Positions 33,090 through 42,244 of a stretch of 64,000 nt of DNA are shown one piece after another; the stretch's first letter is position 1, and every line of letters begins with the position of its first letter. Position numbers and translations under genes: made by a program. A model generated the notes under the pieces. The model saw nothing but the letters and a program-made list of their open reading frames with translations, made no database searches and was not told the DNA's origin. This DNA comes from LZORAL124-50-18 sp051208045 (GTDB lineage: Bacteria > Pseudomonadota > Gammaproteobacteria > Pseudomonadales > Oleiphilaceae): NCBI GenBank assembly GCA_051208045.1, contig JBPJFY010000001.1, positions 124,001 to 188,000 of the forward strand, in the 5' to 3' direction.

Positions 33090-35810
33090 ATGTTTAACGT
33101 CAACCTCAAAGCGCTGGTCGAGCGCATGAATCCCAACCTGAAACAGGCGCTGGATAATGCCACGGGACTTTGTTTTGCCAAAACCCATTACAGCATTGAA
33201 CTGGAGCATTGGCTGCAGAAAATTCTGGAGCAGTCGGACACGGATATGGCCAAAGTGCTTGAGCAGCAAGGCGTGAATGTGGGCATTGTGCTGCGTGAGT
33301 TGAACGATGCGCTGGGGCGCTTTAAAGCAGGGAATACCCGTACGCCCGCGTTGGCGCAATCGGTTCAGGACGCGCTGAAGTACGCCTGGCTGGTGGCCTC
33401 GGTGGATATGGGTCACAATGCCATGAGTTCCGGCCACTTGCTGTGTGCGCTGTTGTCGGATGACACATTGCGACGCCAGATCGGTGAGTCCGCGCCGAGC
33501 ATTCGGGATGTGACCAATGAAAAAGCCCGTACTACGATGGCCACGGTGTTCGGGCGAACCGAAGAGTCGAAGAGCATATCCCGATCCACCGTCTCCGCAG
33601 ACGGGGAGGTGAGTGGTTCCGCGCCTGCTGGCGGATCTGCTTTGGGGAAATTCTGCATTAACCTGACCGAACGGGCGCGGAACAAAGAGATTGATCCGGT
33701 GCTGGGTCGTGACCCGGAGATTCGTCAGTGCATCGATATACTCACGCGCCGCCGACAGAACAACCCGATTCTCACTGGCGAAGCCGGCGTGGGAAAAACC
33801 GCGGTGGTGGAAGGTTTTGCCCTGCGGGTGGCCAATGATGATGTGCCTGAGCCCCTGAAAGGCGTGACCATCATGACCTTGGATTTAGGCCTGCTCCAGG
33901 CGGGCGCCAGCATGAAAGGGGAATTTGAAAACCGGCTGAAGGCGGTGATCGAAGAAGTGAAAGCCTCCCCATCGCCCATCATCATGTTTATTGATGAGGC
34001 CCATACACTGATTGGGGCGGGCGGCAAAGAAGGGCAGGGGGATGCGGCGAACCTCTTGAAGCCCGCTCTGGCTCGCGGCGAACTGCGCACTATCGCGGCC
34101 ACGACCTGGGCTGAATACAAGAAGTACTTTGAGCGCGACCCGGCATTGACCCGCCGATTCCAGGTTGTGAAAGTGGAGGAACCGGCAGAGCCCATCGCCA
34201 TCGACATGATGCGGGGAATATCGAAAACCCTGCAAGGCCACCACAAAGTGCGTATCGCGGATGATGCCATTGTACAGTCTGTGAAATTGTCCGCACGCTA
34301 TATCCCAGGGCGCCAATTGCCGGACAAATCCGTGAGTTTGCTGGATACGGCATGTGCCCGGGTGGCACTCAGCCAGAGCGCGACGCCCGCGTTGATCGAA
34401 GATACACGAAGACGCATCCAGCAATTGGAGACGAATCTGGGCATGATTCGTCAGGAGCATGCGTCCAGCGGTGACTGTGCCGATCAGATCACCCAGCTGC
34501 AAACCGACAAGGCCGAAGCCGAAGCCTTATTGGCCGATCAGCAGGCACAATGGGAAAAAGAAAAAGAAATCATCAAAGAGATCAAAACGGTTCGTGATCA
34601 AATTGAATCCGACTTTTTGGCCAAAGGCAAAAAGGAGGAAGCCCAAAAAGCAGCGACGGACGCCGGTGCTGAGCCTGAAGCCACCGGAATGGAGGACGCC
34701 GAACTCTCTGACGAACAGTTGGCGGAGTTGCAGCAGAAGTTAAAGCAGCTGTCGGAAGAGCTGGGTGAAGTGCAGAAAGAGCAAGCGCTGATGCAGCCTC
34801 ATGTGGATGGCCAGGCGGTGGCTGAGGTGGTGGCCAACTGGACCGGCATTCCGGTGGGTAAAATGGTGAGTGATGAGATTCATTCCATTTTGCACCTGCG
34901 TGATCGATTAGAAGAGCGGGTGATTGGTCAGTCGCATGCGCTGGAGGCCATTGCGCAAGCGATCCGTACTTCACGGGCAGGGTTGACCGATCCGCGCAAG
35001 CCGATTGGCGTGTTTATGATGGTCGGTTCCAGTGGTGTGGGTAAAACCGAGACAGCGCTGGCGTTGGCAGACATGTTGTTTGGTGGTGAGCAGAACATAA
35101 CCGTCATCAATATGTCGGAGTTTAAGGAAGAGCACAAAGTATCGATGCTGTTGGGTTCACCTCCGGGCTATGTCGGCTATGGGGAAGGTGGCGTCCTGAC
35201 CGAGGCGGCTCGCCGTAAGCCCTATTCGGTGATCTTGCTGGATGAAATGGAAAAGGCCCACCAGGGAGTACAGGATGTGTTCTACAACCTGTTTGACAAG
35301 GGTACCATTAAGGACGGAGAAGGCCGGGATATTGATTTCAAAAACACGGTCATCATCATGACGTCCAACGCGGGCGAAGCGGCGATCCGCAACATTGTGG
35401 CCACGCAGGAAGAAAAGCCGGACCCGGAAACCTTGCTGGACAGCATGCGTCCGGAGCTGTTGAAGTACTTTAAACCGGCTTTCCTGGGGCGTACCCAGGT
35501 CATCACCTATTATCCGCTTGATGATGACAACCTGATGAAGATCTGCAAGATCAACATGAACCGGATCGAGAAGCGTGTGCGAGAACATTACGGCGCTGAC
35601 TTTACCTACGATGACGATGTCATGCTGCATATTGTCGCGCGCAGCCAGGAAGTGGATACCGGGGCGCGAAATATCGAAGTGATACTCAATCGTACACTGC
35701 TACCTGAACTGGCTGCAGAATGCCTGTCGCGGATGGCGGAAGGCGAGACGATCACGAAAGTACATATCGGCGTTTCGGAAGAAGGGGTGTTCAACTACGA
35801 AGTCAGTTAA
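33090..35810 (+). CDS. clpV: T6SS AAA+ sheath-disassembly ATPase TssH (ClpV)
   Basis: 906-residue double AAA+ unfoldase that recycles contracted TssB/TssC sheath. N-terminal Clp repeat domain (about 10-150; HWLQKILEQSDTDMAKVLEQQG), first Walker A GEAGVGKT (about 230) with IDEAHTLIGAG, a coiled middle domain (about 415-560), second Walker A GSSGVGKT (about 647) with LLDEMEKAHQGVQDVF, and a C-terminal small domain. It carries the T6SS-type middle insert rather than that of the ClpB chaperone. A transposase-like gene begins seven bases after its stop. Confidence 0.97.
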   Translation: MFNVNLKALVERMNPNLKQALDNATGLCFAKTHYSIELEHWLQKILEQSDTDMAKVLEQQGVNVGIVLRELNDALGRFKAGNTRTPALAQSVQDALKYAWLVASVDMGHNAMSSGHLLCALLSDDTLRRQIGESAPSIRDVTNEKARTTMATVFGRTEESKSISRSTVSADGEVSGSAPAGGSALGKFCINLTERARNKEIDPVLGRDPEIRQCIDILTRRRQNNPILTGEAGVGKTAVVEGFALRVANDDVPEPLKGVTIMTLDLGLLQAGASMKGEFENRLKAVIEEVKASPSPIIMFIDEAHTLIGAGGKEGQGDAANLLKPALARGELRTIAATTWAEYKKYFERDPALTRRFQVVKVEEPAEPIAIDMMRGISKTLQGHHKVRIADDAIVQSVKLSARYIPGRQLPDKSVSLLDTACARVALSQSATPALIEDTRRRIQQLETNLGMIRQEHASSGDCADQITQLQTDKAEAEALLADQQAQWEKEKEIIKEIKTVRDQIESDFLAKGKKEEAQKAATDAGAEPEATGMEDAELSDEQLAELQQKLKQLSEELGEVQKEQALMQPHVDGQAVAEVVANWTGIPVGKMVSDEIHSILHLRDRLEERVIGQSHALEAIAQAIRTSRAGLTDPRKPIGVFMMVGSSGVGKTETALALADMLFGGEQNITVINMSEFKEEHKVSMLLGSPPGYVGYGEGGVLTEAARRKPYSVILLDEMEKAHQGVQDVFYNLFDKGTIKDGEGRDIDFKNTVIIMTSNAGEAAIRNIVATQEEKPDPETLLDSMRPELLKYFKPAFLGRTQVITYYPLDDDNLMKICKINMNRIEKRVREHYGADFTYDDDVMLHIVARSQEVDTGARNIEVILNRTLLPELAAECLSRMAEGETITKVHIGVSEEGVFNYEVS

Positions 35811-35816
35811 CGCACT

Positions 35817-36527
35817 ATGGCACGGAAACCACGATTTAACTTGAAGGACTATCCACAATACCTGATGCAGCGGGGGCATAATCGGCTCCCGTGCTTCTTT
35901 GACGATGAAGATTACGCGTTTTTTCTGGAGTGTCTGCAAAAGGCGACGGCCCAGTACCAGTGTGATCTTCATGCCTACGCATTGTTAAACAACGAGTTCC
36001 ATCTCATTGCGACACCGCGTATTGAGGGCGGCATTCCGCAAATGATGCAATCTCTGGGGCGGCGGTATGTGCAGTATGTAAATCATCGCTATCACCGCAG
36101 TGGTACGTTGTGGGAAGGGCGTTACAAGTCCAGCCTGATTGATTCGGCGGGCTATCTCATTACCTGTACGCGCTACGTGGAAGCCTTACCTCAGGATCGG
36201 GGGTTGAACGAGTCTCAGGAGTTGTATCCCTGGTCCAGTCATGCCAAACATGCCTTGGGGGAAGACAATGCGCTGATCACCGAACACCGGATATTTCAGG
36301 AATTGGGGGAGTCGGACCAGGAGCGCAGTCAGGTGTTTCAGGCGTTTTGCTCCACACCACTGGATTCGGGGATCAAAAAGCACATTGCCGAGATGCTTAA
36401 CCTTGAAATGGTGCTGGGTGGCGATATGTTTAAATACCGCATTCAGAACCTGGTGGACCGTCCGGTACTGCCCAAGAAACGGGGACGTCCGCCAAAAGGA
36501 ACACAGCCCCCATGCGAACCAAAGTAG
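35817..36527 (+). CDS. REP-associated tyrosine transposase (RAYT/Y1_Tnp), degenerate HUH motif
   Basis: 236 residues. The N-terminus (MARKPRFNLKDYPQYLMQRGHNR), GTLWEGRYKSSLIDSAGYL, the CTRYVEALPQDRGL region holding the putative nucleophile Y120, and the basic tail KKRGRPPKG define the RAYT subgroup of IS200-like Y1 proteins. The metal-binding HUH motif is altered: the usual NHVHL reads NEFHL, so the first His is Glu (E60-F61-H62). It may be inactive or repurposed. RAYTs are normally single-copy and mobilise short REP palindromes rather than themselves. It begins seven bases after clpV, so T6SS transcription should run into it. Confidence 0.8.
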   Translation: MARKPRFNLKDYPQYLMQRGHNRLPCFFDDEDYAFFLECLQKATAQYQCDLHAYALLNNEFHLIATPRIEGGIPQMMQSLGRRYVQYVNHRYHRSGTLWEGRYKSSLIDSAGYLITCTRYVEALPQDRGLNESQELYPWSSHAKHALGEDNALITEHRIFQELGESDQERSQVFQAFCSTPLDSGIKKHIAEMLNLEMVLGGDMFKYRIQNLVDRPVLPKKRGRPPKGTQPPCEPK

Positions 36528-36610
36528 GCTTTGCACCATCTTGGCTCGCACGGTCAGCTGAATTGTGCCTATACTGTAGAAATAATCTCCCGAATTGTCT
36601 GAGACCGGCT

Positions 36611-37411
36611 ATGGGTACCTGTCGAGTTTTGGCTCTGTTGTTTTTGATTTTGTTTGCTGCGTCATCCTCAGCCGAGGTGGTCGATGCCGGAGCCCCATTG
36701 CCTAAACGGCCCCTGACCATTGCGTTCGCGGAAAACTATCCTCCATTCAGCTGGCGATCAAAAGAGCAGATCCCGCAAGGCATTTTGCGGGATTTTCTGG
36801 AAGCGACCTTGGAGAAACGCCTCGGTATTCAGGTGCAATACGCGATTTACCCGTGGGCGCGCGGGCAGCTGCTGGTGCAAAACGGTGAGGTGGATGGCTT
36901 TTTCACCATTCCAACGCCAAAGCGCGGAGCTTACACCGAAGTGAGCCAGCAACCGTTGTTTGTCTCGAATTTTTACCTCTATACCGGGGCAGAGAATCCC
37001 AACATCGCTCTCTTGCGGAATCTGCGTACATTGGATGCGGTGAAGCGCTATCCCGAGTTGCGGCATGTGGCTATTGTGGGGGCAGGCTGGCACAGCACAC
37101 AGTTGGATGGCGTTAAAGAGTTGGAATACGTTCAGGATTCCATGCATATTCTTAAACTGTTGCGCTACAATCGGGCGGATGTGTACATTGAGCAGCGCCC
37201 TTTAATGAGTTATCAAATGAAGACGTTGGGGTACGCGGATAACATCATTGAGATTGCCAACACGATGGACGCAACCCACTGGCACCTCATGATTGGCAAA
37301 ACCTCTGCCTATATCCCTGTGCTTGCCAGGCTGGATGCACTGCTGACCCAATTGGAAAAGCGCCAGGAGTTAGATGCGCTGAGAGAGCAAATCTTCAGTC
37401 GCTATCGTTGA
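36611..37411 (+). CDS. Periplasmic solute-binding protein (SBP_bac_3-like)
   Basis: About 266 residues from the ATG at 36611. The signal peptide MGTCRVLALLFLILFAASSSA is followed by PLTIAFAENYPPFSWRSKEQIPQGILRDFLEATLEKRLG, which is the typical first lobe of an amino-acid-type binding protein; PWARGQLLVQNGEVDGFF and HWHLMIGKTSAYIPVLARLD follow. There is no transporter permease or ATPase nearby, so it may be an orphan sensor-like periplasmic protein rather than part of an ABC importer. The frame's upstream ATG at 36512 overlaps the transposase gene and gives a non-signal prefix, so it was rejected. It converges with the next gene 12 bases away. Confidence 0.75.
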   Translation: MGTCRVLALLFLILFAASSSAEVVDAGAPLPKRPLTIAFAENYPPFSWRSKEQIPQGILRDFLEATLEKRLGIQVQYAIYPWARGQLLVQNGEVDGFFTIPTPKRGAYTEVSQQPLFVSNFYLYTGAENPNIALLRNLRTLDAVKRYPELRHVAIVGAGWHSTQLDGVKELEYVQDSMHILKLLRYNRADVYIEQRPLMSYQMKTLGYADNIIEIANTMDATHWHLMIGKTSAYIPVLARLDALLTQLEKRQELDALREQIFSRYR

Positions 37412-37423
37412 TGGTTCACCCGG

Positions 37424-38716
37424 TCAGGCGTTGTGCTGGTTGTGTCGCACGCGATTTCTGCCGTCGGCTTTGGCAGCGTAGAGCGCGCTATCTGCTTCGT
37501 TATAGAGCGTGTTAAAATCTGCCATGGGATGCTGGTTGTCCCGTGTTGATATTCCGATACTGACGGTGACTGTGCCACAGGTAAAAGGATGTTGTTCTAC
37601 CGCTTTCCGCAGCGCTTCGGCTTTTTCAATGGCGTCATGCTGATCACAGAACCCAAAGAGCACCGTAAATTCCTCACCGCCCAACCGAGCACTCACGTCG
37701 CTTGATCTGCAGGAAGAGTGGAGCAGCTGTGCAATCGCAACCAGCACTTCGTCACCCACACCATGGCCATGTTCATCGTTAACTCGCTTAAAATGATCCA
37801 CATCGATCATGAGCAGGGAGAGCGGGTAGTCCTGCCGGGCAGCTTCGGCTAACCGGGCGGTACAGGTTTCAATAAAGTAACGACGGTTGTGAAGTCCGGT
37901 GAGTCCATCATGCATTGCCAGGAACTGCAGGACTTTTTCCTGTTCATGTATTTTGTCCTGCGCATGCTTGAACTTGACCAGGTTGGTCACTCGCGCGAGC
38001 ATCACCTCTTCGGTGAACGGTTTGGGCAGAAAGTCATTCGCCCCCATGCGGTATATCTCGATGGTACGTGACGTGGCTTGATAGGCTGAGGTGACCAATA
38101 CCGGGGTATGTTGCTTATTTGATTCAAGATGCCGAACATGATGTACGAAACTGATCCCGCTGATCCCCCCTTCCAGGATGATATCCAGTATCACCAGGTC
38201 AAACTCGTGATCCGCCAGAAGTGTACAAGCTTGGTCATAGCTTTTCGCCAACGACACCTCGTACCCCTGATCCGTCAGAAGTGCCTCGAAGACTTTTTGT
38301 TGAGCAACATTATCCTCGACAACCAGAATGTGACCCGACTGGCTGGTTTCCCGACGTAAATCGGATAAGATTTTATGGAGGTGCTGCTCCATTAAGGGTA
38401 ATTGTTCGGACAGATAGACTTCCGTGAAGGGAAGCTGCGCCAGCGATTCGGGTTCCAGCAACTCTTCATTACTCGTAATGAGAAACACGGGCAACGTTTC
38501 GGAAAATTGTTCCCGCACCAGGATGCAGAACTGGTCACCTTTGATGTCCTTGAGCTCATACGTGGTGATGACGATACGAAATGCGTTTTTTTTCAGTAGC
38601 TCCAGTGCCTCTGTAGCGGTTTCACAGGCGGTTAACTGGCAGTCCAGCGGCTCCAGCATGGTGGTGAACACCGTTTTCAGTGAACGAGGTAGATTGACAA
38701 GCAAGAGCTGAAACAT
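37424..38716 (-). CDS. Two-receiver response regulator with GGDEF output
   Basis: 430 residues. Residues 1-118 form a receiver-like domain lacking the acidic pair and the phospho-Asp (Thr51/Thr52 at the expected place), so it is likely non-phosphorylatable. Residues 128-245 form a true receiver (VVEDN, D178 in LVILDI, K232 in PKPF). A GGDEF domain follows (270-425) with intact GGEEF at 346-350, so it should be a diguanylate cyclase controlled by phosphorylation. No inhibitory I-site RxxD is obvious. The hybrid kinase upstream on the same strand, 65 bases away, is its plausible phosphodonor. Confidence 0.87.
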   Translation of the reverse strand: MFQLLLVNLPRSLKTVFTTMLEPLDCQLTACETATEALELLKKNAFRIVITTYELKDIKGDQFCILVREQFSETLPVFLITSNEELLEPESLAQLPFTEVYLSEQLPLMEQHLHKILSDLRRETSQSGHILVVEDNVAQQKVFEALLTDQGYEVSLAKSYDQACTLLADHEFDLVILDIILEGGISGISFVHHVRHLESNKQHTPVLVTSAYQATSRTIEIYRMGANDFLPKPFTEEVMLARVTNLVKFKHAQDKIHEQEKVLQFLAMHDGLTGLHNRRYFIETCTARLAEAARQDYPLSLLMIDVDHFKRVNDEHGHGVGDEVLVAIAQLLHSSCRSSDVSARLGGEEFTVLFGFCDQHDAIEKAEALRKAVEQHPFTCGTVTVSIGISTRDNQHPMADFNTLYNEADSALYAAKADGRNRVRHNQHNA

Positions 38717-38780
38717 GACGTTGAGCCTGGGTAGGAGTTGGATGCTTTAAGTGTAGCAGACGGACGTGGATGCTCTTTGT

Positions 38781-40400
38781 TCACTGTCGCCGTTTACTCG
38801 CCGCACTGTTGAGCCATTTCGCGATAGTTTCCTGCAGTTTTTCCTTTCGCACGGGCTTGCCGAGATGATCGTTCATTCCCGCAGCCAGACAGTTGGCGAC
38901 ATCGGAGGCGCTTACGTTCGCTGTGAGAGCAATAATGGGTACAGTGGCACCGTTGGGCAGTATACGAATACGCCGGCAGGCTTCGTAGCCGTCCATAATG
39001 GGCATCTGGCAATCCATCAGAATCAGGTTGATGAACGGGGTTGGCTTAGTGAACACATCCAGCGCAACTTGACCGTTCAGAGCTTCGAGCGTGTGATAGC
39101 CCATTTTCTCAAGGAGTTTTTTCGTGAGTTTCATGTTAACCGGGTTATCTTCGACCACCAGGATGGTAATGGGCGGTGCGATCTTCTCAGCCGCGAGAGT
39201 GGGTTGATGGGTAGTTATCGTCGATGACAGGTGGCAACGGGTGGGTAAGGAAACTTCGACTTCGGTGCCGCTGCCATAGATCGAGTGGAGGTGGATTTGC
39301 CCCCCCATCGCCTCCACGAGTCCCTTTGTGAGGGGAAGGCCGATTCCGATCCCCTGCTGTTTTCGGCTGAAAGAACCATCGACCTGACGGAACAGTGCCC
39401 AGACATTTTCCAGTTTTTCGGGCTGGAACCCGATACCCGTATCTTTGAAGTATAAATGAAGCACCGATACATTGTGTTTTTGCTTGAGTGTTGCCCGGAA
39501 ACTGATCTTACCGTCCGGGCAAAATTTAATGGCGTTGTCCATTAGTTGATAAAAAACCGTCGTCAAGTGACGGCTATCCACCTCAACAACGGTGTCTTTG
39601 ATCTCATCCAGATCAACATGCAGTCGCGTTCCCGGTATCATGTGCTGCAAATTTTGAATATGTGCCTCAAAGAATGGTTGCAATTCTGTGCGCTCGGTCT
39701 TTAAAACTAACTCCCCCGCCTGAGTTTCGATAAAGGTAAGAATGTTGTCCAACAGTTGAGCAAGGTTGAGCGCAGATTGGTTCGCCATTTCCAGGAGTTC
39801 CTGGGAATCTGTTTGTCGAATTGTGTCTTTCAGCAATTGCAATGCGCCTGTGATACCATTCAACGGCGTTCGTAGTTCATGACCCAGAGTCGCCAGGAAC
39901 TGCTGTTTAAGTTGATCTGCTTTTTGTGCTGATTTTAGCGCGTCAGCAAGGCGTTGATTGGTTTCCTGAAGTTCTTTTGTGCGCTCCTGCAGCTGGTGTT
40001 CGAAGGCATTAGTTTGGTCGTACAGTTTCAAGTGTGTCTCGATTCTTGCGAGGACGGTTGGGGCGGAAATGGGTTTGGTAATGTAATCTGCAGCGCCCAC
40101 TGAAAAGCCCATTTGCTCGTCCGAACTGGCTTCCATCGCTGTGATAAATATGACCGGGATTCGCTTCGTTTGCGGGTGCTGTTTGAGTTGCCGGCACACC
40201 TCGTAACCATTCAGGCCGGGCATCATCACGTCGAGAAGAATAAGGTCGATTTTATGAGAGCTTACGGCTTTCAATGCTTCCTTCCCACTGCGCACTGCGG
40301 TGACCTCGTAACTTTCTTCCAGTACGAGCGTGAGGAGGTCAAGATTGACTGGTGAATCGTCAACAATGAGGACGTGCCAGCGTTTTTTTGCATCAGCCAT
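38781..40400 (-). CDS. Hybrid histidine kinase REC-HisKA-HATPase-REC
   Basis: 539-residue soluble protein. The N-terminal receiver (phospho-Asp D57 in LILLDVMMPG) leads through a coiled coil (about 125-165) to the HisKA domain (H174 in LGHELRTPLNG), HATPase (MDNAIKFCPDG, DTGIGF, GIGIGLPLTKGLVEAMGG) and a C-terminal receiver (VVEDNPVNM, LILMDCQMPIMDG). There is no membrane or sensory domain, so the N-terminal receiver is the input. It is likely co-transcribed with the downstream GGDEF regulator and may form a phosphorelay leading to c-di-GMP. Confidence 0.87.
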   Translation of the reverse strand: MADAKKRWHVLIVDDSPVNLDLLTLVLEESYEVTAVRSGKEALKAVSSHKIDLILLDVMMPGLNGYEVCRQLKQHPQTKRIPVIFITAMEASSDEQMGFSVGAADYITKPISAPTVLARIETHLKLYDQTNAFEHQLQERTKELQETNQRLADALKSAQKADQLKQQFLATLGHELRTPLNGITGALQLLKDTIRQTDSQELLEMANQSALNLAQLLDNILTFIETQAGELVLKTERTELQPFFEAHIQNLQHMIPGTRLHVDLDEIKDTVVEVDSRHLTTVFYQLMDNAIKFCPDGKISFRATLKQKHNVSVLHLYFKDTGIGFQPEKLENVWALFRQVDGSFSRKQQGIGIGLPLTKGLVEAMGGQIHLHSIYGSGTEVEVSLPTRCHLSSTITTHQPTLAAEKIAPPITILVVEDNPVNMKLTKKLLEKMGYHTLEALNGQVALDVFTKPTPFINLILMDCQMPIMDGYEACRRIRILPNGATVPIIALTANVSASDVANCLAAGMNDHLGKPVRKEKLQETIAKWLNSAASKRRQ

Positions 40401-40563
40401 AATTGGGTAGCCCTCTGCAGCTGGATCAAGGTGGCGTTAGAAATCTGCGAGCCTGCATAGAGTATAGTTTTTTTTTCGCGTGATGATTTATCAGACGCAA
40501 TTTTAGTTAAAGGCAGACAGGGGCGCTCGCGGGGCGACAATCACTCGGTTTGTGCAATTGTTG

Positions 40564-41466
40564 CTATAGACTCTTAAGAAGGCTTTGGACTTGGCTCAGG
40601 TGATTCTGTTCCCCGTTTAACCAATGAATTTCAGTCCCTTTTCGCTCCATCCGCCGAAACCATTTTTCCTGTTGTTTGGAAAAGTAATGAATGGCGGCAT
40701 TCAACTTCTGAAACATGTCGTTGTAGTTTAAATTTCCCTGCAGATACTGAGCGATAAACCGATATTCCAGACCATAATAGTCTAACGATTCCCACGATAC
40801 GCCCTGATCACGCAATGTAACGACTTCCTCGATCATGCCTTGGTCGAGACGCGATTTGAGGCGCTCAGTAATTCGCTGCTTGAGGGTGTCCCGCGGCCAC
40901 TGGATGCCGAGAATCACTTTTTCGATGGGCGGCAGCTGTAGTTTTTTGCTAGTCCCTTTCGCCTCGGCATCGGCGATTTCGATCGCGCGGAGGGTGCGTT
41001 CTCGATCGAGCGTGTCGGTGGTGTTGTGGGTGCCGGGGTTCAGAGCATGAAGACGCTGCACTAACGCTGATTGAGGCAGTCCGTCAAGTTCGGCACGCAG
41101 AGCCGTGTTCGTGGGAGCTTCGGTGAGCGTGTAGTCTTGAATGACGGCATCGAGATACAACCCGGTGCCGCCGACCAGAATGGGGTGCCTGCCTCGTTGT
41201 TGTATGGCTTCAACGGCGTCGGCATAGTGGGAAGCAAATTGAAACAGGCTGAATTCTTCGCCGGGATCACAGAGGTCAATCAAGTGATAGGGCGTTGAGC
41301 CATACTCTTCCAGATCTTTACCTGTGCCGATATTCATCCCGCGAAAGACCTGCCGGGAATCAGCAGAGATGATTTCACCGTTCAGCTGCCGGGCAAGCGC
41401 TACCCCCAACCGGGTCTTACCGGATGCGGTGGGACCGAGAATGATGATGAGAGGTGGTTGTATCAT
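40564..41466 (-). CDS. miaA: tRNA dimethylallyltransferase, divergent MiaA
   Basis: Transfers a dimethylallyl group to A37 of tRNAs that read UNN codons. Visible features: P-loop GPTASGKTRLGVALA, ISADSRQVFRGMNIGTGKDLEEYG, YHLIDLCDPGEEFSLFQF, VGGTGLYLDAVI and the C-terminal KQQEKWFRRMERKGTEIHWL. Gammaproteobacterial MiaA usually has DSALIYRGMDIGTAKP; the GTGKD and RRMERKG forms resemble enzymes of Bacteroidetes and related groups, suggesting transfer or a second miaA in the genome. Start: ATG at 41466 (about 300 residues) with CAGG upstream; the ATG at 41511 lacks a ribosome site. It is not beside hfq or mutL, its usual context. Confidence 0.85.
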   Translation of the reverse strand: MIQPPLIIILGPTASGKTRLGVALARQLNGEIISADSRQVFRGMNIGTGKDLEEYGSTPYHLIDLCDPGEEFSLFQFASHYADAVEAIQQRGRHPILVGGTGLYLDAVIQDYTLTEAPTNTALRAELDGLPQSALVQRLHALNPGTHNTTDTLDRERTLRAIEIADAEAKGTSKKLQLPPIEKVILGIQWPRDTLKQRITERLKSRLDQGMIEEVVTLRDQGVSWESLDYYGLEYRFIAQYLQGNLNYNDMFQKLNAAIHYFSKQQEKWFRRMERKGTEIHWLNGEQNHLSQVQSLLKSL

Positions 41467-41634
41467 AAAACCTGCTGGAAGTGAGTCAGTTGGCTGGGGT
41501 GATCGCGCCATGGTTTACATAGCACATTATAAGGTACCCAAGTTTGCCAGCCAATCGCAGGAAACATCCACTATTTACATCTCGACATGCAAAAGATTTT
41601 CATGAAAAAGTAAAATGATACAAAGGAGGTATTT

Positions 41635-42216
41635 ATGGGCAATTATTGGATGCTGGAGGTTCGTGAACCGAAGGGTGGAAACAGGGCGGCCGTCGCAAAA
41701 CAACCGGATTTGCGGGGTGTGTCTCAGACTGGATTCCTGGATTGGTTATCCGGCGGCCCTCTGGAGGCTGCTTTACCTGAGCCGTTGGAGTTTCAGTTGG
41801 GACCGTATGGAACGGATATTACTGACTTTTTCCCGCCAGCTATCCCGCTGATGAGTTCACGAATGCTCAAAGCGCTCGCCGAGGCTGGCGTAGATAACAT
41901 CGAATCTTACAGCGCGGTGCTGCTTGATAAGGATGGTAATGTGGTCCCCGAGGAGTTTCGAGCCATCAACATTATCGGGCGGATTGCCTGTGCAGATTTG
42001 GATGCGTCGGAATGTGAGTATGATGATCCGGATGATCCCATTGGTGTAGATTTTGATTCATTGGTCATTGATGAAGATCGAGCCATGGGACAACTGTTTT
42101 TTCGATTGCATGAAGCCGCAAACGGAATTGTTGTTCATGACTCCATTCGTCAGGCAATCGAAAAGTTACAATTCCGGGGTATCGTATTCGTGAAACCGGA
42201 AGACTGGGTGGGTTAG
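41635..42216 (+). CDS. Orphan Imm11/DUF1629-like protein
   Basis: 193 residues, soluble. It shares the core of the T6SS immunity proteins in this window: GVDNIESYSAVLLDKDGNV, FRAINIIGRIACADLDASE, and LFFRLHEAANGIVVHDSIRQAIEKL. Its N-terminal part (MGNYWMLEVREPKGGNRAAV) is only distantly similar to the other copies. There is no toxin gene nearby: it stands alone between miaA and the iron operon with an excellent ribosome site, AAAGGAGGT. It may protect against an incoming effector of kin or competitor strains, or may have been recruited to another role. Confidence 0.62.
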   Translation: MGNYWMLEVREPKGGNRAAVAKQPDLRGVSQTGFLDWLSGGPLEAALPEPLEFQLGPYGTDITDFFPPAIPLMSSRMLKALAEAGVDNIESYSAVLLDKDGNVVPEEFRAINIIGRIACADLDASECEYDDPDDPIGVDFDSLVIDEDRAMGQLFFRLHEAANGIVVHDSIRQAIEKLQFRGIVFVKPEDWVG

Positions 42217-42244
42217 GCTAGAGGGCGTCCCCTGGGTTTTCATA

